Source of the DNA: Anaerolineaceae bacterium UBA6105
GTDB lineage: Bacteria > Chloroflexota > Anaerolineae > Anaerolineales > Anaerolineaceae
DNA: 19,878 nucleotides
Direction: 5' to 3'
Assembly (NCBI GenBank): GCA_002423495.1
Contig: DIWN01000038.1
Coordinates: 39,011-58,888 of the forward strand
Positions 1-8,052 of this stretch are shown here, one piece after another. The translations under genes were made by a program, and so were the position numbers. The notes beneath the pieces are model-generated. The model ran no database searches. It had not been told where the DNA came from and saw nothing but the letters and a program-made list of their open reading frames with translations. Each line of letters opens with the position of its first letter. Position 1 is the first letter of the stretch.

Positions 1-38
1 CTGCGGTCGAGTACGAAAATTAGTTCTGTTTTGTTCAT
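1..38 (-). CDS. vWA-domain protein, N-terminal fragment (runs off left edge)
   Basis: Only the first 12 codons are inside the window. An ATG at 38-36 follows a strong ribosome binding site, AAGGAGG at 50-44, with a 5-nt spacer. The peptide begins MNKTELIFVLDR. This matches the start of small stand-alone von Willebrand factor A proteins, where the next residues are usually SGSM, the metal-ion-dependent adhesion site; those residues lie outside the window. Such proteins are cytosolic and are thought to act as metal-dependent protein-interaction modules. The gene follows the macro-domain gene by 74 nt on the same strand, and vWA and macro genes often sit together in stress-associated clusters (family knowledge). 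The identification rests on a very short peptide plus context. Confidence 0.6.
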   Translation of the reverse strand, partial: MNKTELIFVLDR

Positions 39-92
39 TTAGACCTCCTTGTTGATCTGAGGTCTATGATATTCCCCCTGGCTTTGCTTGTG

Positions 93-109
93 GTCGCCCG
101 GCAGGCGAC
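93..109. other. Small hairpin between macro-domain and vWA genes
   Basis: A perfect 6-bp inverted repeat, GTCGCC at 93-98 and GGCGAC at 104-109, has a 5-nt loop. It begins a few bases past the stop codon of the macro-domain gene. No T-run follows on the minus strand, so it does not look like an intrinsic terminator. It may be an mRNA stability or processing element within the operon (inference). Confidence 0.35.
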
Positions 110-112
110 ATT

Positions 113-1156
113 TTACACGCCGAGCAAACTTTGATCAAAATCGTAGAGGGCTCCATTGACCTTCGCAATGTCGTGGTCGCCTCGTTCCAGGTAATAGCGC
201 ACGATCAGGTCGCGCATGTCGCAGGGACTGAAAGCGAAACCCGCCCGTGCCAGCAGGTCCTGTGCTTCCTGGACCGAGAGCCGCAGCCCGATGGTGAGAG
301 CCAGCACGGTCGACTTGCTGGGCGCATAACCGGGATTGCTGCGGATCTTGCTGAAGAGTCGCCGGTCAATGTTGGAGCGTTTGTATGCCTCCGTGTCGGT
401 CATCCCCTTGGTGTCAACCAGGTTGAGCAAGGATTCAGAAAAGGTTTTCTCCTTTGGGAAGGTAAGGCTGGCATCCATGCCAGCATCGTAAACGCCCGGC
501 GCCGACTGTATTTGCCCATCCTCACGTCGAGCCTTTGGAAGCTCGCGGGCCATATTCTGGTTAATCTGGGGCAGAGGCGCATAGGGATGGTTGAACTCCC
601 GACGGCGGCGACGGTCGAGGTGCTCGTCTACATAATGGTCATCGATGTAACTTTTCAGATCCTTACGGAGTTTGAAACCAAGAGCAACAGCGGTCTGGTC
701 AAACATAACCAAAGTAACATGCATGTCGTGTTGAAAGAGAAAGCGGTTTATTTCATCGAGGGCAACCGCCAGCGCCTCTTCATAGGGGTATCCATAAACA
801 CCGGAGGAGATCAGCGGGAAGGCAACGCTTTCAAGGTTGTGCTCGAGGGCAAGCTCCAGGCTGGACCGGTAAGCACTGCGCAGAACCTTTTCCTCACCCT
901 GGCTACCACCCTGCCAGATCGGACCAACGGTGTGGATCACGTATTTTGCGGGCAGTTTGAAGCCGGGCGTGATCACTGCACTGCCAGGCGGGCACCAGCC
1001 AATCGCGTCACATGCTTTGGTCATTTCCTGTTCGCCGGCAGCGGAAAAAATCCTGCCGCAAACCCCACCGCCCTGCTTGAGCCCGGAGTTGGCCGCGTTG
1101 ACAATGGCGTCCACTTTTAACCTTACGATGTCGTTACGAATGATATTAAATGGCAT
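113..1156 (-). CDS. Macro-domain protein with C-terminal HTH-like domain
   Basis: 347 aa. Residues 1 to about 165 form a macro domain, the fold that binds ADP-ribose and its derivatives and in many bacterial members removes ADP-ribose or O-acetyl groups. Visible landmarks are NAANS at 20-24, the glycine-rich GGGV at 29-32 and SSGVYGYP at 117-124, which normally contact the nucleotide and phosphates. A basic stretch (RRRRR, about 182-186) and a linker follow. Residues about 240-347 form a separate helical domain with a Xre-like pattern (NIDRRLFSKIR, then a second helix pair, ending in FDQSLLG). This domain is recurrent behind macro domains in other bacteria and may bind nucleic acid or a partner. 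Start: ATG with only a weak GAGAGA upstream. The gene is 23 nt downstream of holA, suggesting co-transcription. The macro assignment is sure; the substrate is unknown. Confidence 0.9.
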   Translation of the reverse strand: MPFNIIRNDIVRLKVDAIVNAANSGLKQGGGVCGRIFSAAGEQEMTKACDAIGWCPPGSAVITPGFKLPAKYVIHTVGPIWQGGSQGEEKVLRSAYRSSLELALEHNLESVAFPLISSGVYGYPYEEALAVALDEINRFLFQHDMHVTLVMFDQTAVALGFKLRKDLKSYIDDHYVDEHLDRRRRREFNHPYAPLPQINQNMARELPKARREDGQIQSAPGVYDAGMDASLTFPKEKTFSESLLNLVDTKGMTDTEAYKRSNIDRRLFSKIRSNPGYAPSKSTVLALTIGLRLSVQEAQDLLARAGFAFSPCDMRDLIVRYYLERGDHDIAKVNGALYDFDQSLLGV

Positions 1157-1179
1157 TATTCTCTCTCAAAAAAGTTTGC

Positions 1180-2199
1180 TTAGCGGGTCAAATCCGCAAT
1201 CAACAACTCATAGGCTACGTCGCCAGGAATGCCGCCGGTTTTCATATCCACGTCAATTTTCAAAAGACGGTCATAGATCTCAAGCAGCTGCCGCATGTTG
1301 AAACGGCGGGCTTGATCTGCAAGTTTGCGCGATACAAAACCCAGAACCGAGAGTTCCCTCTCGATATCCTGCGCCTTGCCGCCCGCGTCCAGGATCTCGC
1401 GCGCCTGGATCAGCAGACGGAATTGGCGGTGAATCATCCCTGTCAGCTTGAGCAAGTCATTATCTTCCATCAGCAGCATGAATTGCTGCATGGCTGTTTT
1501 GCTGTTGCGTTCACCAAGGGCGTCCGTGAGAGTAAAAATGTCGCCTTCCTGCTCCTGGGCAGTCAGCAAACTCACATCGGCTTCTTCCACAACCTGTCGT
1601 TCGCCAACATAGGTGATCAGCTTTTCCACTTCGTTCCGCGCCCGCATGGTGTTATTACCGACATAACTTGCCAGCAAACGCGCCGCATCCGGCCTGAAGC
1701 CGCCGCCGAGTTCCTTCGCCTTGTGCATGATCCATGAAGGCATGTCTTCCTCATCCGGCAGGGCAGAGTCGATCAGCAGTGCCCGATCGTTATGCGCGCG
1801 CATCCAATCCGTCAGCCAGGCATAGCTTTTGCCGTGCTCCCAGTAGCGTTCGCCGCGTCTTTTGGCTTGCTGATCTTCCACCAGCATCACCAGGGCAGTC
1901 GTCTCGGGCAGGTGTTCAAACAGATCCAGGCAAGCCTGGGTACGCTCTTTGGCCATTTTGGCAAGAAAATCCCGCGCATTCTCAATGATGATCAAACGGC
2001 GGTCAGCCAAAAAAGGCATGGTCAGGGCATCCGCCTGCAACGCTTCAAAGCCAAGCGACGCCCCATCGTGGCGGGTGGTGTTCAGGTCCGCCATGGACGG
2101 GTCGCCAAGCCCAGCTTGGAAACCGGCAATGACTTCTTTAATTCGGGTGTTGTCATCCCCGCGCAGCAGGTAGAAGGTGGGTTTTGGCTGATCGCTCAC
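1180..2199 (-). CDS. holA: DNA polymerase III, delta subunit
   Basis: 339 aa, the normal length for HolA, the clamp-loader subunit that opens the beta sliding clamp during replication. The N-terminus shows the family pattern of a strand ending in LLRGDD followed by a helix. Typical HolA segments follow, including a tract around residues 60-75 (ADALTMPFLADRRLIII), the middle lid region with repeated Leu/Arg helices (TMRARNEVEKL), and the C-terminal helical collar containing DIDVDMKTG-like residues near the end. Start: GTG at 2199, with a GGGG tract five bases upstream. The start lies 7 nt after the stop of the DUF6391 gene, which indicates translational coupling. The walker-type P-loop of the gamma/tau subunit is absent, as expected for delta. 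Confidence 0.93.
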   Translation of the reverse strand: MSDQPKPTFYLLRGDDNTRIKEVIAGFQAGLGDPSMADLNTTRHDGASLGFEALQADALTMPFLADRRLIIIENARDFLAKMAKERTQACLDLFEHLPETTALVMLVEDQQAKRRGERYWEHGKSYAWLTDWMRAHNDRALLIDSALPDEEDMPSWIMHKAKELGGGFRPDAARLLASYVGNNTMRARNEVEKLITYVGERQVVEEADVSLLTAQEQEGDIFTLTDALGERNSKTAMQQFMLLMEDNDLLKLTGMIHRQFRLLIQAREILDAGGKAQDIERELSVLGFVSRKLADQARRFNMRQLLEIYDRLLKIDVDMKTGGIPGDVAYELLIADLTR

Positions 2200-2206
2200 A
2201 CTGCCC

Positions 2207-2704
2207 CTAACTGGCGCTGGTTCGTATGAAATGAACGAAGCTGTTGGCAGTTTTTTGGCTGGTCACCATTTGGACAGCCACATCTTTCGTTTCAGGGTCG
2301 GTGGTGAATTTTTCCTGGAGCTTTGGACCGAGCGGTTTTGCCATGAGAAAGGCTGGCACTGCCAAAAGCGTGGCAATCGGATAATGCCACCAGGCATTTT
2401 TGCCTTTCCTGCTCAATAAGCCAAGCGTGCTGAAAGCCACGGCGCTGCCAGCGAGGCTGGAGACTGCCATGTTGGTGCCGCAATTTGGATGCACTGCCAG
2501 GTTTGACTCGCCGTTTTCCAGGCGGCGTTTGGCTTCAAGCACCGCGTCGGTGACAATCTCAGTCGGCAGGTCAGCCATCAAAATAAAGCCGGCAGGGCTT
2601 GAGTGCCCCATCATGCGCACGCCCTTGTAGCGCTCAGCCAGAATGGTCATGGTGGCATGCTCGAGGGCATGGTTTTTACGGGTGGAATCGATGATTGAAG
2701 TCAT
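2207..2704 (-). CDS. DUF6391 family membrane protein
   Basis: 165 aa. The N-terminal half is soluble and carries the family-like motif RKNHALEHATMTIL (about 9-22) and a conserved-looking HPNCGTNM segment near the middle. The histidines, glutamate and cysteine suggest metal or redox chemistry, but that is inference. Two hydrophobic segments follow, about residues 82-104 (small residues, Gly/Ala/Ser rich) and about 112-132, joined by a short basic loop, giving a two-helix membrane anchor. The family has no established function as far as I know. It sits between radA (54-nt gap) and holA (7-nt gap), so it is probably part of that operon. The start is ATG 2704, preceded by AAAGAG about 8 nt upstream. 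Confidence 0.75.
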   Translation of the reverse strand: MTSIIDSTRKNHALEHATMTILAERYKGVRMMGHSSPAGFILMADLPTEIVTDAVLEAKRRLENGESNLAVHPNCGTNMAVSSLAGSAVAFSTLGLLSRKGKNAWWHYPIATLLAVPAFLMAKPLGPKLQEKFTTDPETKDVAVQMVTSQKTANSFVHFIRTSAS

Positions 2705-2758
2705 AAAACGCTCTTTCTGTTCTCTGCCTAAATCCTACCATGATAGGCAGGGGAGTTG

Positions 2759-4204
2759 TTATTCTTTCTCAAGCCCGGAAGTTTTGCTTCGAGCAGGTTT
2801 TTCAGGGGCTTCTTCCAGCAAGGCTGCCTTGAGCGCCTCGCGCAGGGAGCGGGCTTCGACCACTTCGATGCCTTCAGGCCAGGGTTCGCTCTTCCGCAGG
2901 CGCTTGGGCACAACCGCGCGTTTGAAGCCCAGCTTTGCGGCTTCGCGCAGGCGGATTTGCGTCTGCCCCACCATGCGCAGTTCCCCCGAAAGCCCAACCT
3001 CGCCGATCAGCACGGTATCTGCCCTTACGGGAGTATCCCGGTAGGAAGAGGCAATCGCGGTTGCCACCGCCAGGTCGGCTGCCGGCTCGTCAATCCGCAG
3101 ACCACTGACCACATTGGTGATCACATCCTGGTTGCCGAGATTAATGCCCAACCTGCGCGTCAGCACTGCCACAAGGATCAGCAAACGGTTATAGTCGATG
3201 CCATTAGCCGTGCGGCGCGGGTTGCCGAAATTTGTGGGGGTGGTGAGCCCTTGGATTTCCACCAGGAGCGGACGGGTGCCTTCCATGGTCACGGCAATCG
3301 CAGAGCCTGGCGCGTTGATCATACGTTCCGCCAGGAAAACCTCGCTGGGATTGCGCACTTCCACCATGCCTTTTTCCTGCATCTCAAACACGCCAACTTC
3401 GCTGGTTGCGCCAAAGCGATTCTTGACCGAGCGCAAGAGCCGGTAAGACTGAAAATGCTCACCTTCCAGGTATAGCACCGTATCAACGATATGCTCCAAC
3501 ACACGCGGACCGGCGATGGTGCCTTCCTTGGTGACATGCCCAATCAGGAAAACGGTCACGCCGCTGCTTTTTGCAAGTTCACGCAGGCGTGCCGCGCTTT
3601 CGCGTACCTGCGAGATCGATCCTGCTGCTGATTCCATCTCCGGCAGGGTCACGGTTTGGATTGAGTCAATGATCACCAAGGCAGGTTTGGTGTCTTCAAT
3701 GTGTTTGAAGATCTGCCCGAGGTTGGTCTCGGTCACCAGCAGCAAACGCGCTGGTAATTTGGGGCTGCCGTTCTTATCTTTGTCAGCCAGGCGGTCGGCG
3801 CGCATTTTGATCTGACGCTCAGATTCTTCACCTGAAACATACAGCACGGTATGCTTCACCGCCAACTGCATGGCCATCTGCAGGGTGAGGGTGCTTTTGC
3901 CAATGCCCGGATCCCCGCCGATCAGAACGACGGAGCCCGGCACGATACCCCCACCTAACACGCGCGCGAACTCCTCGATCGGCAGCGGCAGCCGTTCTTC
4001 CTGCTGACCTTCAATCTCTGCCAGCGAATGCACCTTGGAAGAACCAATCAGCCCGCGGGTTGCGCGGGCTGATTTTCCGTTTTCGGCTTCGACAATTTCT
4101 TCGACCATTGAGTCCCAACTACCACAGCCAGGACAGCGGCCGAAAGCGCGGGAGCTAGTCTTCCCGCAGACCTGACACACAAAACGTGAGTAGGTTTTTG
4201 CCAT
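2759..4204 (-). CDS. radA: DNA repair protein RadA (Sms)
   Basis: 481 aa, close to the usual 450-460. RadA is a RecA-related hexameric helicase that helps branch migration and processing of recombination intermediates. Domains in order: a four-cysteine zinc finger (C10, C13, C24, C27), a RecA-like ATPase with Walker A GGDPGIGKST at about 96-105, the RadA-specific KNRFG motif near residue 260, and a C-terminal Lon-protease-like domain. The last about 20 residues are a charged tail rich in Lys, Glu and Pro. Start: ATG 4204, 9 nt after the clpC stop. There is no strong Shine-Dalgarno besides GGGAG inside the end of clpC, so coupling to clpC is likely. The clpC-radA neighbourhood is a widely conserved pairing, as in the Bacillus ctsR-mcsAB-clpC-radA cluster. 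Confidence 0.96.
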   Translation of the reverse strand: MAKTYSRFVCQVCGKTSSRAFGRCPGCGSWDSMVEEIVEAENGKSARATRGLIGSSKVHSLAEIEGQQEERLPLPIEEFARVLGGGIVPGSVVLIGGDPGIGKSTLTLQMAMQLAVKHTVLYVSGEESERQIKMRADRLADKDKNGSPKLPARLLLVTETNLGQIFKHIEDTKPALVIIDSIQTVTLPEMESAAGSISQVRESAARLRELAKSSGVTVFLIGHVTKEGTIAGPRVLEHIVDTVLYLEGEHFQSYRLLRSVKNRFGATSEVGVFEMQEKGMVEVRNPSEVFLAERMINAPGSAIAVTMEGTRPLLVEIQGLTTPTNFGNPRRTANGIDYNRLLILVAVLTRRLGINLGNQDVITNVVSGLRIDEPAADLAVATAIASSYRDTPVRADTVLIGEVGLSGELRMVGQTQIRLREAAKLGFKRAVVPKRLRKSEPWPEGIEVVEARSLREALKAALLEEAPEKPARSKTSGLEKE

Positions 4205-4213
4205 ATGTTTGTA

Positions 4214-6784
4214 TTACACTCCCATCATCTCAGGGGTATCTTCTTTCTCTTCTGTGTGGCTCTCGCGCTTGAGCACAATGCGCTTTTGGGGTTCGCCTTG
4301 CTCGCTGATGAACTCTTCGAAGTCGATCACAATTCGATTGCCTTCACCAAAATCACCAGCCAGCAATCCGTCCGAAAGTTGCTCTTCCACCTGCTGCTGG
4401 ATCACGCGCCGAACAGGGCGCGCGCCCATCTCGGGGTCGTAACCAAGCTCAGCCAGGTAGTCCAGTGCGCTATCTGTGGGGGTCAGACTGATATTCTGTT
4501 CCACCAGGCGTTCCTGGACCTTTTGAATCTCGAGCGAGACAATTTCGCGGATATCTGCGCGGTTGAGCGCGCGGAAAACGATTACCGAGTCGAGCCGGTT
4601 GACAAATTCAGGGCGGAAGTTGCGTTTCAGCGCTTCCATCAGCTTCTTGTGCATCTCATCGTATGCGAATTGTTCCTCGCGGACCTCGTCCAAGTCCAGG
4701 GTAAAGCCCAGTGCAGACTGGCGGCGGATCAATTCAGCGCCGATGTTGGTGGTCATGATGATGATGGCGTTGCGGAAGTCCACCTTGCGCCCCTTGGCGT
4801 CGGTTAGGTGACCTTCTTCCATAATTTGCAGCAGCATGTTGAGCGCTTCCGGATGCGCTTTCTCAATTTCGTCAAAGACAACGATCGAGTAAGGCTTGCG
4901 GCGGATGGCTTCGGTTAGCTGACCGGCTTCATCGTAACCGATGTAACCCGGAGGCGCGCCTACCAGGCGGCTCATGCTGTGACGTTCCATGAACTCGGAC
5001 ATGTCAATCTGAATCAGAGCATCCTCAGAGCCAAACATCTGGTTGGCGAGGGCTTTTGTAAGCTCGGTTTTACCAACACCGGTAGGGCCAAGGAACATAA
5101 AGGACCCAATCGGGCGATGCTCACTCTTGAGACCAGCCCGCGCCCGGCGTATGGCTTTCGAGACAGCCTGAATAGCCTCGCTCTGTCCGATAATCACTTT
5201 GCTCAAGTCTTCTTCGAGGTGGAGCAGTTTGGTGGACTCTTCAGTGGCAATCTGCATGAGGGGAATGCCGGTCCACATGGATATAACCTCGGCAATGTCT
5301 TCCTCGCTTACAGTCGGAGCGTTTGCGCGATCCCAACCGGTTTGGAGGGCTTGAAGTTCAGCTTCCAACTTGAGTTGTGTTTGGGTCAGCGCTTCAGTGG
5401 CATCGTTATCCAGGTTGGATTCGGGGTCATTTAACTGCTTGTTGATCTCCCGGAGTTCGCTGACGATATCCTTGCTGGTAAGCGCTGCTTCGCTCTTGTA
5501 CATGCGCACGCGCGAGGCGGCTTCGTCCACCAGGTCAATTGCCTTGTCTGGCAGGAAGCGGTCCGTGACGTAACGCGCGCTGAGCTTCGCGGCTGACTCC
5601 AGGGCATCATCGCTGATTTTCAGGCGGTGGTGCTCTTCATATCGCTCGCGAATGCCGCGCAGGATTTCGATGGTTTCCTCAACGGACGGCTGTTCCACCA
5701 TAATCGGCTGGAAACGCCGTTCGAGAGCGGCATCGCTCTCGATGTTTTTGCGGTACTCGTTGATCGTGGTAGCGCCAATCACCTGCAGTTCGCCGCGTGA
5801 AAGGGCGGGTTTGAGGATGTTGGCGGCGTCCACCGAGGAACCGGCCGAACCAGCCCCAACCAGCATATGGAATTCGTCAATGAAGACGATCGCTCCACTG
5901 GCTTTGAGCTCATCAATCACGCGTTTGAGGCGTTCCTCAAACTGCCCGCGATACATCGTGCCGGCCACGAGGGAACCGACGTCCAATTGCAAAACGCGTT
6001 TTTTGAGCAAAAGCGCCGGCACTTCACCTTCGATGATCCGCTGCGCGAGACCTTCCACAATGGCGGTCTTGCCCACACCAGGTTCGCCGATCAGGGCGGG
6101 ATTGTTCTTGGTGCGTCTCGCCAAAATCTGGATGACGCGTTCAATCTCTTTCTGACGCCCAATAACCGGATCGAGCTTGCCAGATTCCGCCAGGGCGGTC
6201 AGGTCTGTGGCAAGCTGGTCCACCAGGGGCGAGTTGTTGTCAGACTCTTTTTCCTTGTTGCGTAAACGGCGCGGACCGCCCACACCTTCGGTGTCCGATC
6301 TACTGCGGCGTTCTTCGCGCCCGTCAAAGAGATCCTGCCGCTCTTCGCCTGCTTCTTTAGCATCCCGCAGAATGCGGTTGGTATGGCGGCGCAGTTGTTC
6401 CGGAGTGATACCAAAGCGGATCAGAATGTCCATGCCCTTGAATGCGATATCCCTGCTCAAACCGAGCAGAATATGTTCCGTCCCAACCATGGGAGACTGT
6501 TCTTTCTCAGCCTCTTCGATGGCGTATTCGAGTGTTTTTTTAATGTCTTCACCAAGCCGTAGTTCGCGATCATCCGGCAGTTCACTTTCACCCTGCTGGA
6601 TAGCGTTAAAAATCACGTTTTCTTCGATTCCGAGATCGCGCAATACGCGATATGCCACACAGCTGTCTTCGGTGATAATCCCGGCGACCAGGTGGTCAGT
6701 GCCAATAGTATCCGCATTAAATTGCGTGGCAATTCTGCGGGCATTGCTCAGAATCTTCTTGGCTTTTTGTGTTAATTGATACAT
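4214..6784 (-). CDS. clpC: ATP-dependent Clp protease ATP-binding subunit ClpC
   Basis: 856 aa from ATG 6784. ClpC is a hexameric AAA+ unfoldase that feeds substrates to ClpP during stress. Domains: two Clp-N repeats (about 1-140), a charged linker, the D1 ATPase with Walker A GEPGVGKT at about 233-240 and Walker B VFIDE near 301, a short coiled-coil middle domain (about 425-490), the D2 ATPase with GPTGVGKT at about 566-573, and the C-terminal D2-small domain, ending in a charged tail. The first repeat begins MYQLTQKAKK, equivalent to the usual MFxxFTxKA start. The frame stays open to TTG codons at 6805 and 6793. The TTG at 6793 is the better spaced of these, because a GAGG lies 6 nt before it, so the true start may be 3 to 7 codons longer. 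It heads the possible clpC-radA-DUF6391-holA operon. Confidence 0.95.
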   Translation of the reverse strand: MYQLTQKAKKILSNARRIATQFNADTIGTDHLVAGIITEDSCVAYRVLRDLGIEENVIFNAIQQGESELPDDRELRLGEDIKKTLEYAIEEAEKEQSPMVGTEHILLGLSRDIAFKGMDILIRFGITPEQLRRHTNRILRDAKEAGEERQDLFDGREERRSRSDTEGVGGPRRLRNKEKESDNNSPLVDQLATDLTALAESGKLDPVIGRQKEIERVIQILARRTKNNPALIGEPGVGKTAIVEGLAQRIIEGEVPALLLKKRVLQLDVGSLVAGTMYRGQFEERLKRVIDELKASGAIVFIDEFHMLVGAGSAGSSVDAANILKPALSRGELQVIGATTINEYRKNIESDAALERRFQPIMVEQPSVEETIEILRGIRERYEEHHRLKISDDALESAAKLSARYVTDRFLPDKAIDLVDEAASRVRMYKSEAALTSKDIVSELREINKQLNDPESNLDNDATEALTQTQLKLEAELQALQTGWDRANAPTVSEEDIAEVISMWTGIPLMQIATEESTKLLHLEEDLSKVIIGQSEAIQAVSKAIRRARAGLKSEHRPIGSFMFLGPTGVGKTELTKALANQMFGSEDALIQIDMSEFMERHSMSRLVGAPPGYIGYDEAGQLTEAIRRKPYSIVVFDEIEKAHPEALNMLLQIMEEGHLTDAKGRKVDFRNAIIIMTTNIGAELIRRQSALGFTLDLDEVREEQFAYDEMHKKLMEALKRNFRPEFVNRLDSVIVFRALNRADIREIVSLEIQKVQERLVEQNISLTPTDSALDYLAELGYDPEMGARPVRRVIQQQVEEQLSDGLLAGDFGEGNRIVIDFEEFISEQGEPQKRIVLKRESHTEEKEDTPEMMGV

Positions 6785-6938
6785 GCTAGCCAAAGTTAAC
6801 CTCAAAACCTTTCATAGCCTTGTCAGGCAAATCCTGCCCTGGTAGTCCCGATGTTCGATTTTGGCAGGGGAAATCAGGCGGGGGAACCCCGAAAAAGAGG
6901 GCTCACAATATCCCGGAGATATGCTTTCCGGTAGTTGC

Positions 6939-6947
6939 AGTATACCA
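6939..6947 (-). promoter_or_regulatory. Extended -10 promoter for clpC operon
   Basis: On the minus strand the sequence reads TGG then TATACT, an extended -10 element (TGn-TATACT). No convincing -35 is present, as is usual for extended -10 promoters. Transcription would start near 6932 and give a leader of about 150 nt before the clpC start. A 5-bp inverted repeat, CCGGA at 6913-6917 and TCCGG at 6927-6931, covers the predicted start site and could be an operator. I saw no CtsR heptad repeat or CIRCE element. Confidence 0.5.
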
Positions 6948-6954
6948 AAATATC

Positions 6955-6972
6955 CAGCCAGTTTGCTGACTG
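6955..6972 (-). terminator. Possible weak intrinsic terminator after lipoprotein gene
   Basis: A 7-bp stem with one G-U wobble (arms 6955-6961 and 6966-6972) has a 4-nt loop and is followed on the minus strand by a short T-rich tract (GATATTTT). It lies 33 nt after the stop of the lipoprotein gene and directly before the clpC promoter. The stem is short, so termination may be partial. Confidence 0.35.
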
Positions 6973-7004
6973 TGGAGAACTTATGATGAAATATTAATAA
7001 TGCT

Positions 7005-8009
7005 CTAATTCACCAAGGGCGCCTGGCTGACCAACTCGCTGAAACTGCCCGAGTCGATCTTCTGCGCCTGGCTTGCGCCTGGGGCAAGGAATAATAACCT
7101 GGCATTGGGATCCCATTCAAGTTGAGGGTCTTTTAGGACAAACAGTTTGCCGCCGTCTGCACCGAACACGTACTGTTCTGCAGGGAAGGCTGAATAATGT
7201 CCCTCAAGATCGCCAAAACTTGCAGGCCAGATACTGGGCTCAATCTCATAATCATCAGTGTTGATATTGAAAATGAACCGAGTCCCCAAGCCCACCGAGC
7301 AAGCACCGCTCCAGGCGATAATATGCTCCGCCTGAGGATCAATGGTGATGCCGATGCTGTAGGCATGCGAGGCGCCATTGACCTTGGGCATGTCAAATTC
7401 GTAACGCGTGCCGCCCGAATCTGGATAGTAGGAGTAAACTTCCATTCTGTCCGGACCCATCAGTTCAGGCTCAAAGCTGCAACCGCCAACCATGCGGGTG
7501 TAGTAAAGCCGCCCGTTTTCCGCCCAGCCCAGGAGGGTGTCACCCAGGATTTCAGGGTCGGATGCTTTCACAATCTCGGCGATTTTGTTATTCTCAAGCA
7601 GGTCGTACACAACAAAAGCGTTCACGCAACGTGCTTCAAAGGCAAGGTAGCGCCCATCCAGTGAGATACGCGGAGAAGACAGCCAGCAGTCAGCACTATA
7701 ACCAAGCGGGTGATTGGAATCACCCATTCTCACCACCGACAAATCCGCGGGATTGAGCAGGTAGACCTGGTAATCCTTGACATAGGCATAAAGATTTGAA
7801 GCCGGTATTCCCACTTCTGGTGTAGGCTCCAGTGTTGGTTCCAGCGTGGGTTGCGGCTCCGGGGTGGGCGGCTCAGTGGGCGGCGGGCTGGTGGGTTCGG
7901 GGCTGGGCTCGACTGGAGGCATGGGCGTCGGAGGGACTATAGCCGCAGGCACGCAGGCGCTCAAGCCCATTGTAAAGATTACTGCCAGGAGAAAGAATTT
8001 CTTATTCAT
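7005..8009 (-). CDS. Lipoprotein with TolB-like beta-propeller repeats
   Basis: 334 aa from ATG 8009. That start has AGGA about 5 nt upstream; an earlier in-frame ATG at 8027 lacks such a site. The N-terminus is a lipoprotein signal: a KK pair, a hydrophobic stretch, and the lipobox LSAC, so the mature protein should be lipid-anchored on the outer face of the membrane. A spacer of about 45 residues, almost only Pro, Thr, Glu and Ser, follows. The rest carries PD40/TolB-like blades, for example SPRISLDGRYLAFEA, and reads as a small beta-propeller for ligand or protein binding. The exact role is unknown. It is 43 nt downstream of the small membrane protein gene and probably co-transcribed with it. 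Confidence 0.8.
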   Translation of the reverse strand: MNKKFFLLAVIFTMGLSACVPAAIVPPTPMPPVEPSPEPTSPPPTEPPTPEPQPTLEPTLEPTPEVGIPASNLYAYVKDYQVYLLNPADLSVVRMGDSNHPLGYSADCWLSSPRISLDGRYLAFEARCVNAFVVYDLLENNKIAEIVKASDPEILGDTLLGWAENGRLYYTRMVGGCSFEPELMGPDRMEVYSYYPDSGGTRYEFDMPKVNGASHAYSIGITIDPQAEHIIAWSGACSVGLGTRFIFNINTDDYEIEPSIWPASFGDLEGHYSAFPAEQYVFGADGGKLFVLKDPQLEWDPNARLLFLAPGASQAQKIDSGSFSELVSQAPLVN

Positions 8010-8052
8010 CGCTATCCTCACAATCATTTCCTTTTTTAGTTAATCACCAATC

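Noticed and set aside
131..1120. Long open frame (329 codons) on the plus strand opposite the macro-domain gene
   Set aside because: It is antisense to a clear macro domain; its translation has no recognisable motif and no ribosome binding site, so it is a shadow frame.
2756..3475. 239-codon plus-strand frame opposite radA
   Set aside because: Antisense to the conserved ATPase and Lon-like parts of radA; composition is a by-product of codon bias.
6784..6805. clpC start at the TTG of 6805
   Set aside because: The upstream spacing of AAAGG to this TTG is too short, and the family start matches MYQ at 6784. The TTG at 6793 remains possible.
6806..7004. CtsR or CIRCE operator upstream of clpC
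   Set aside because: I looked for the tandem heptads of CtsR and the long inverted repeat of CIRCE and saw neither.
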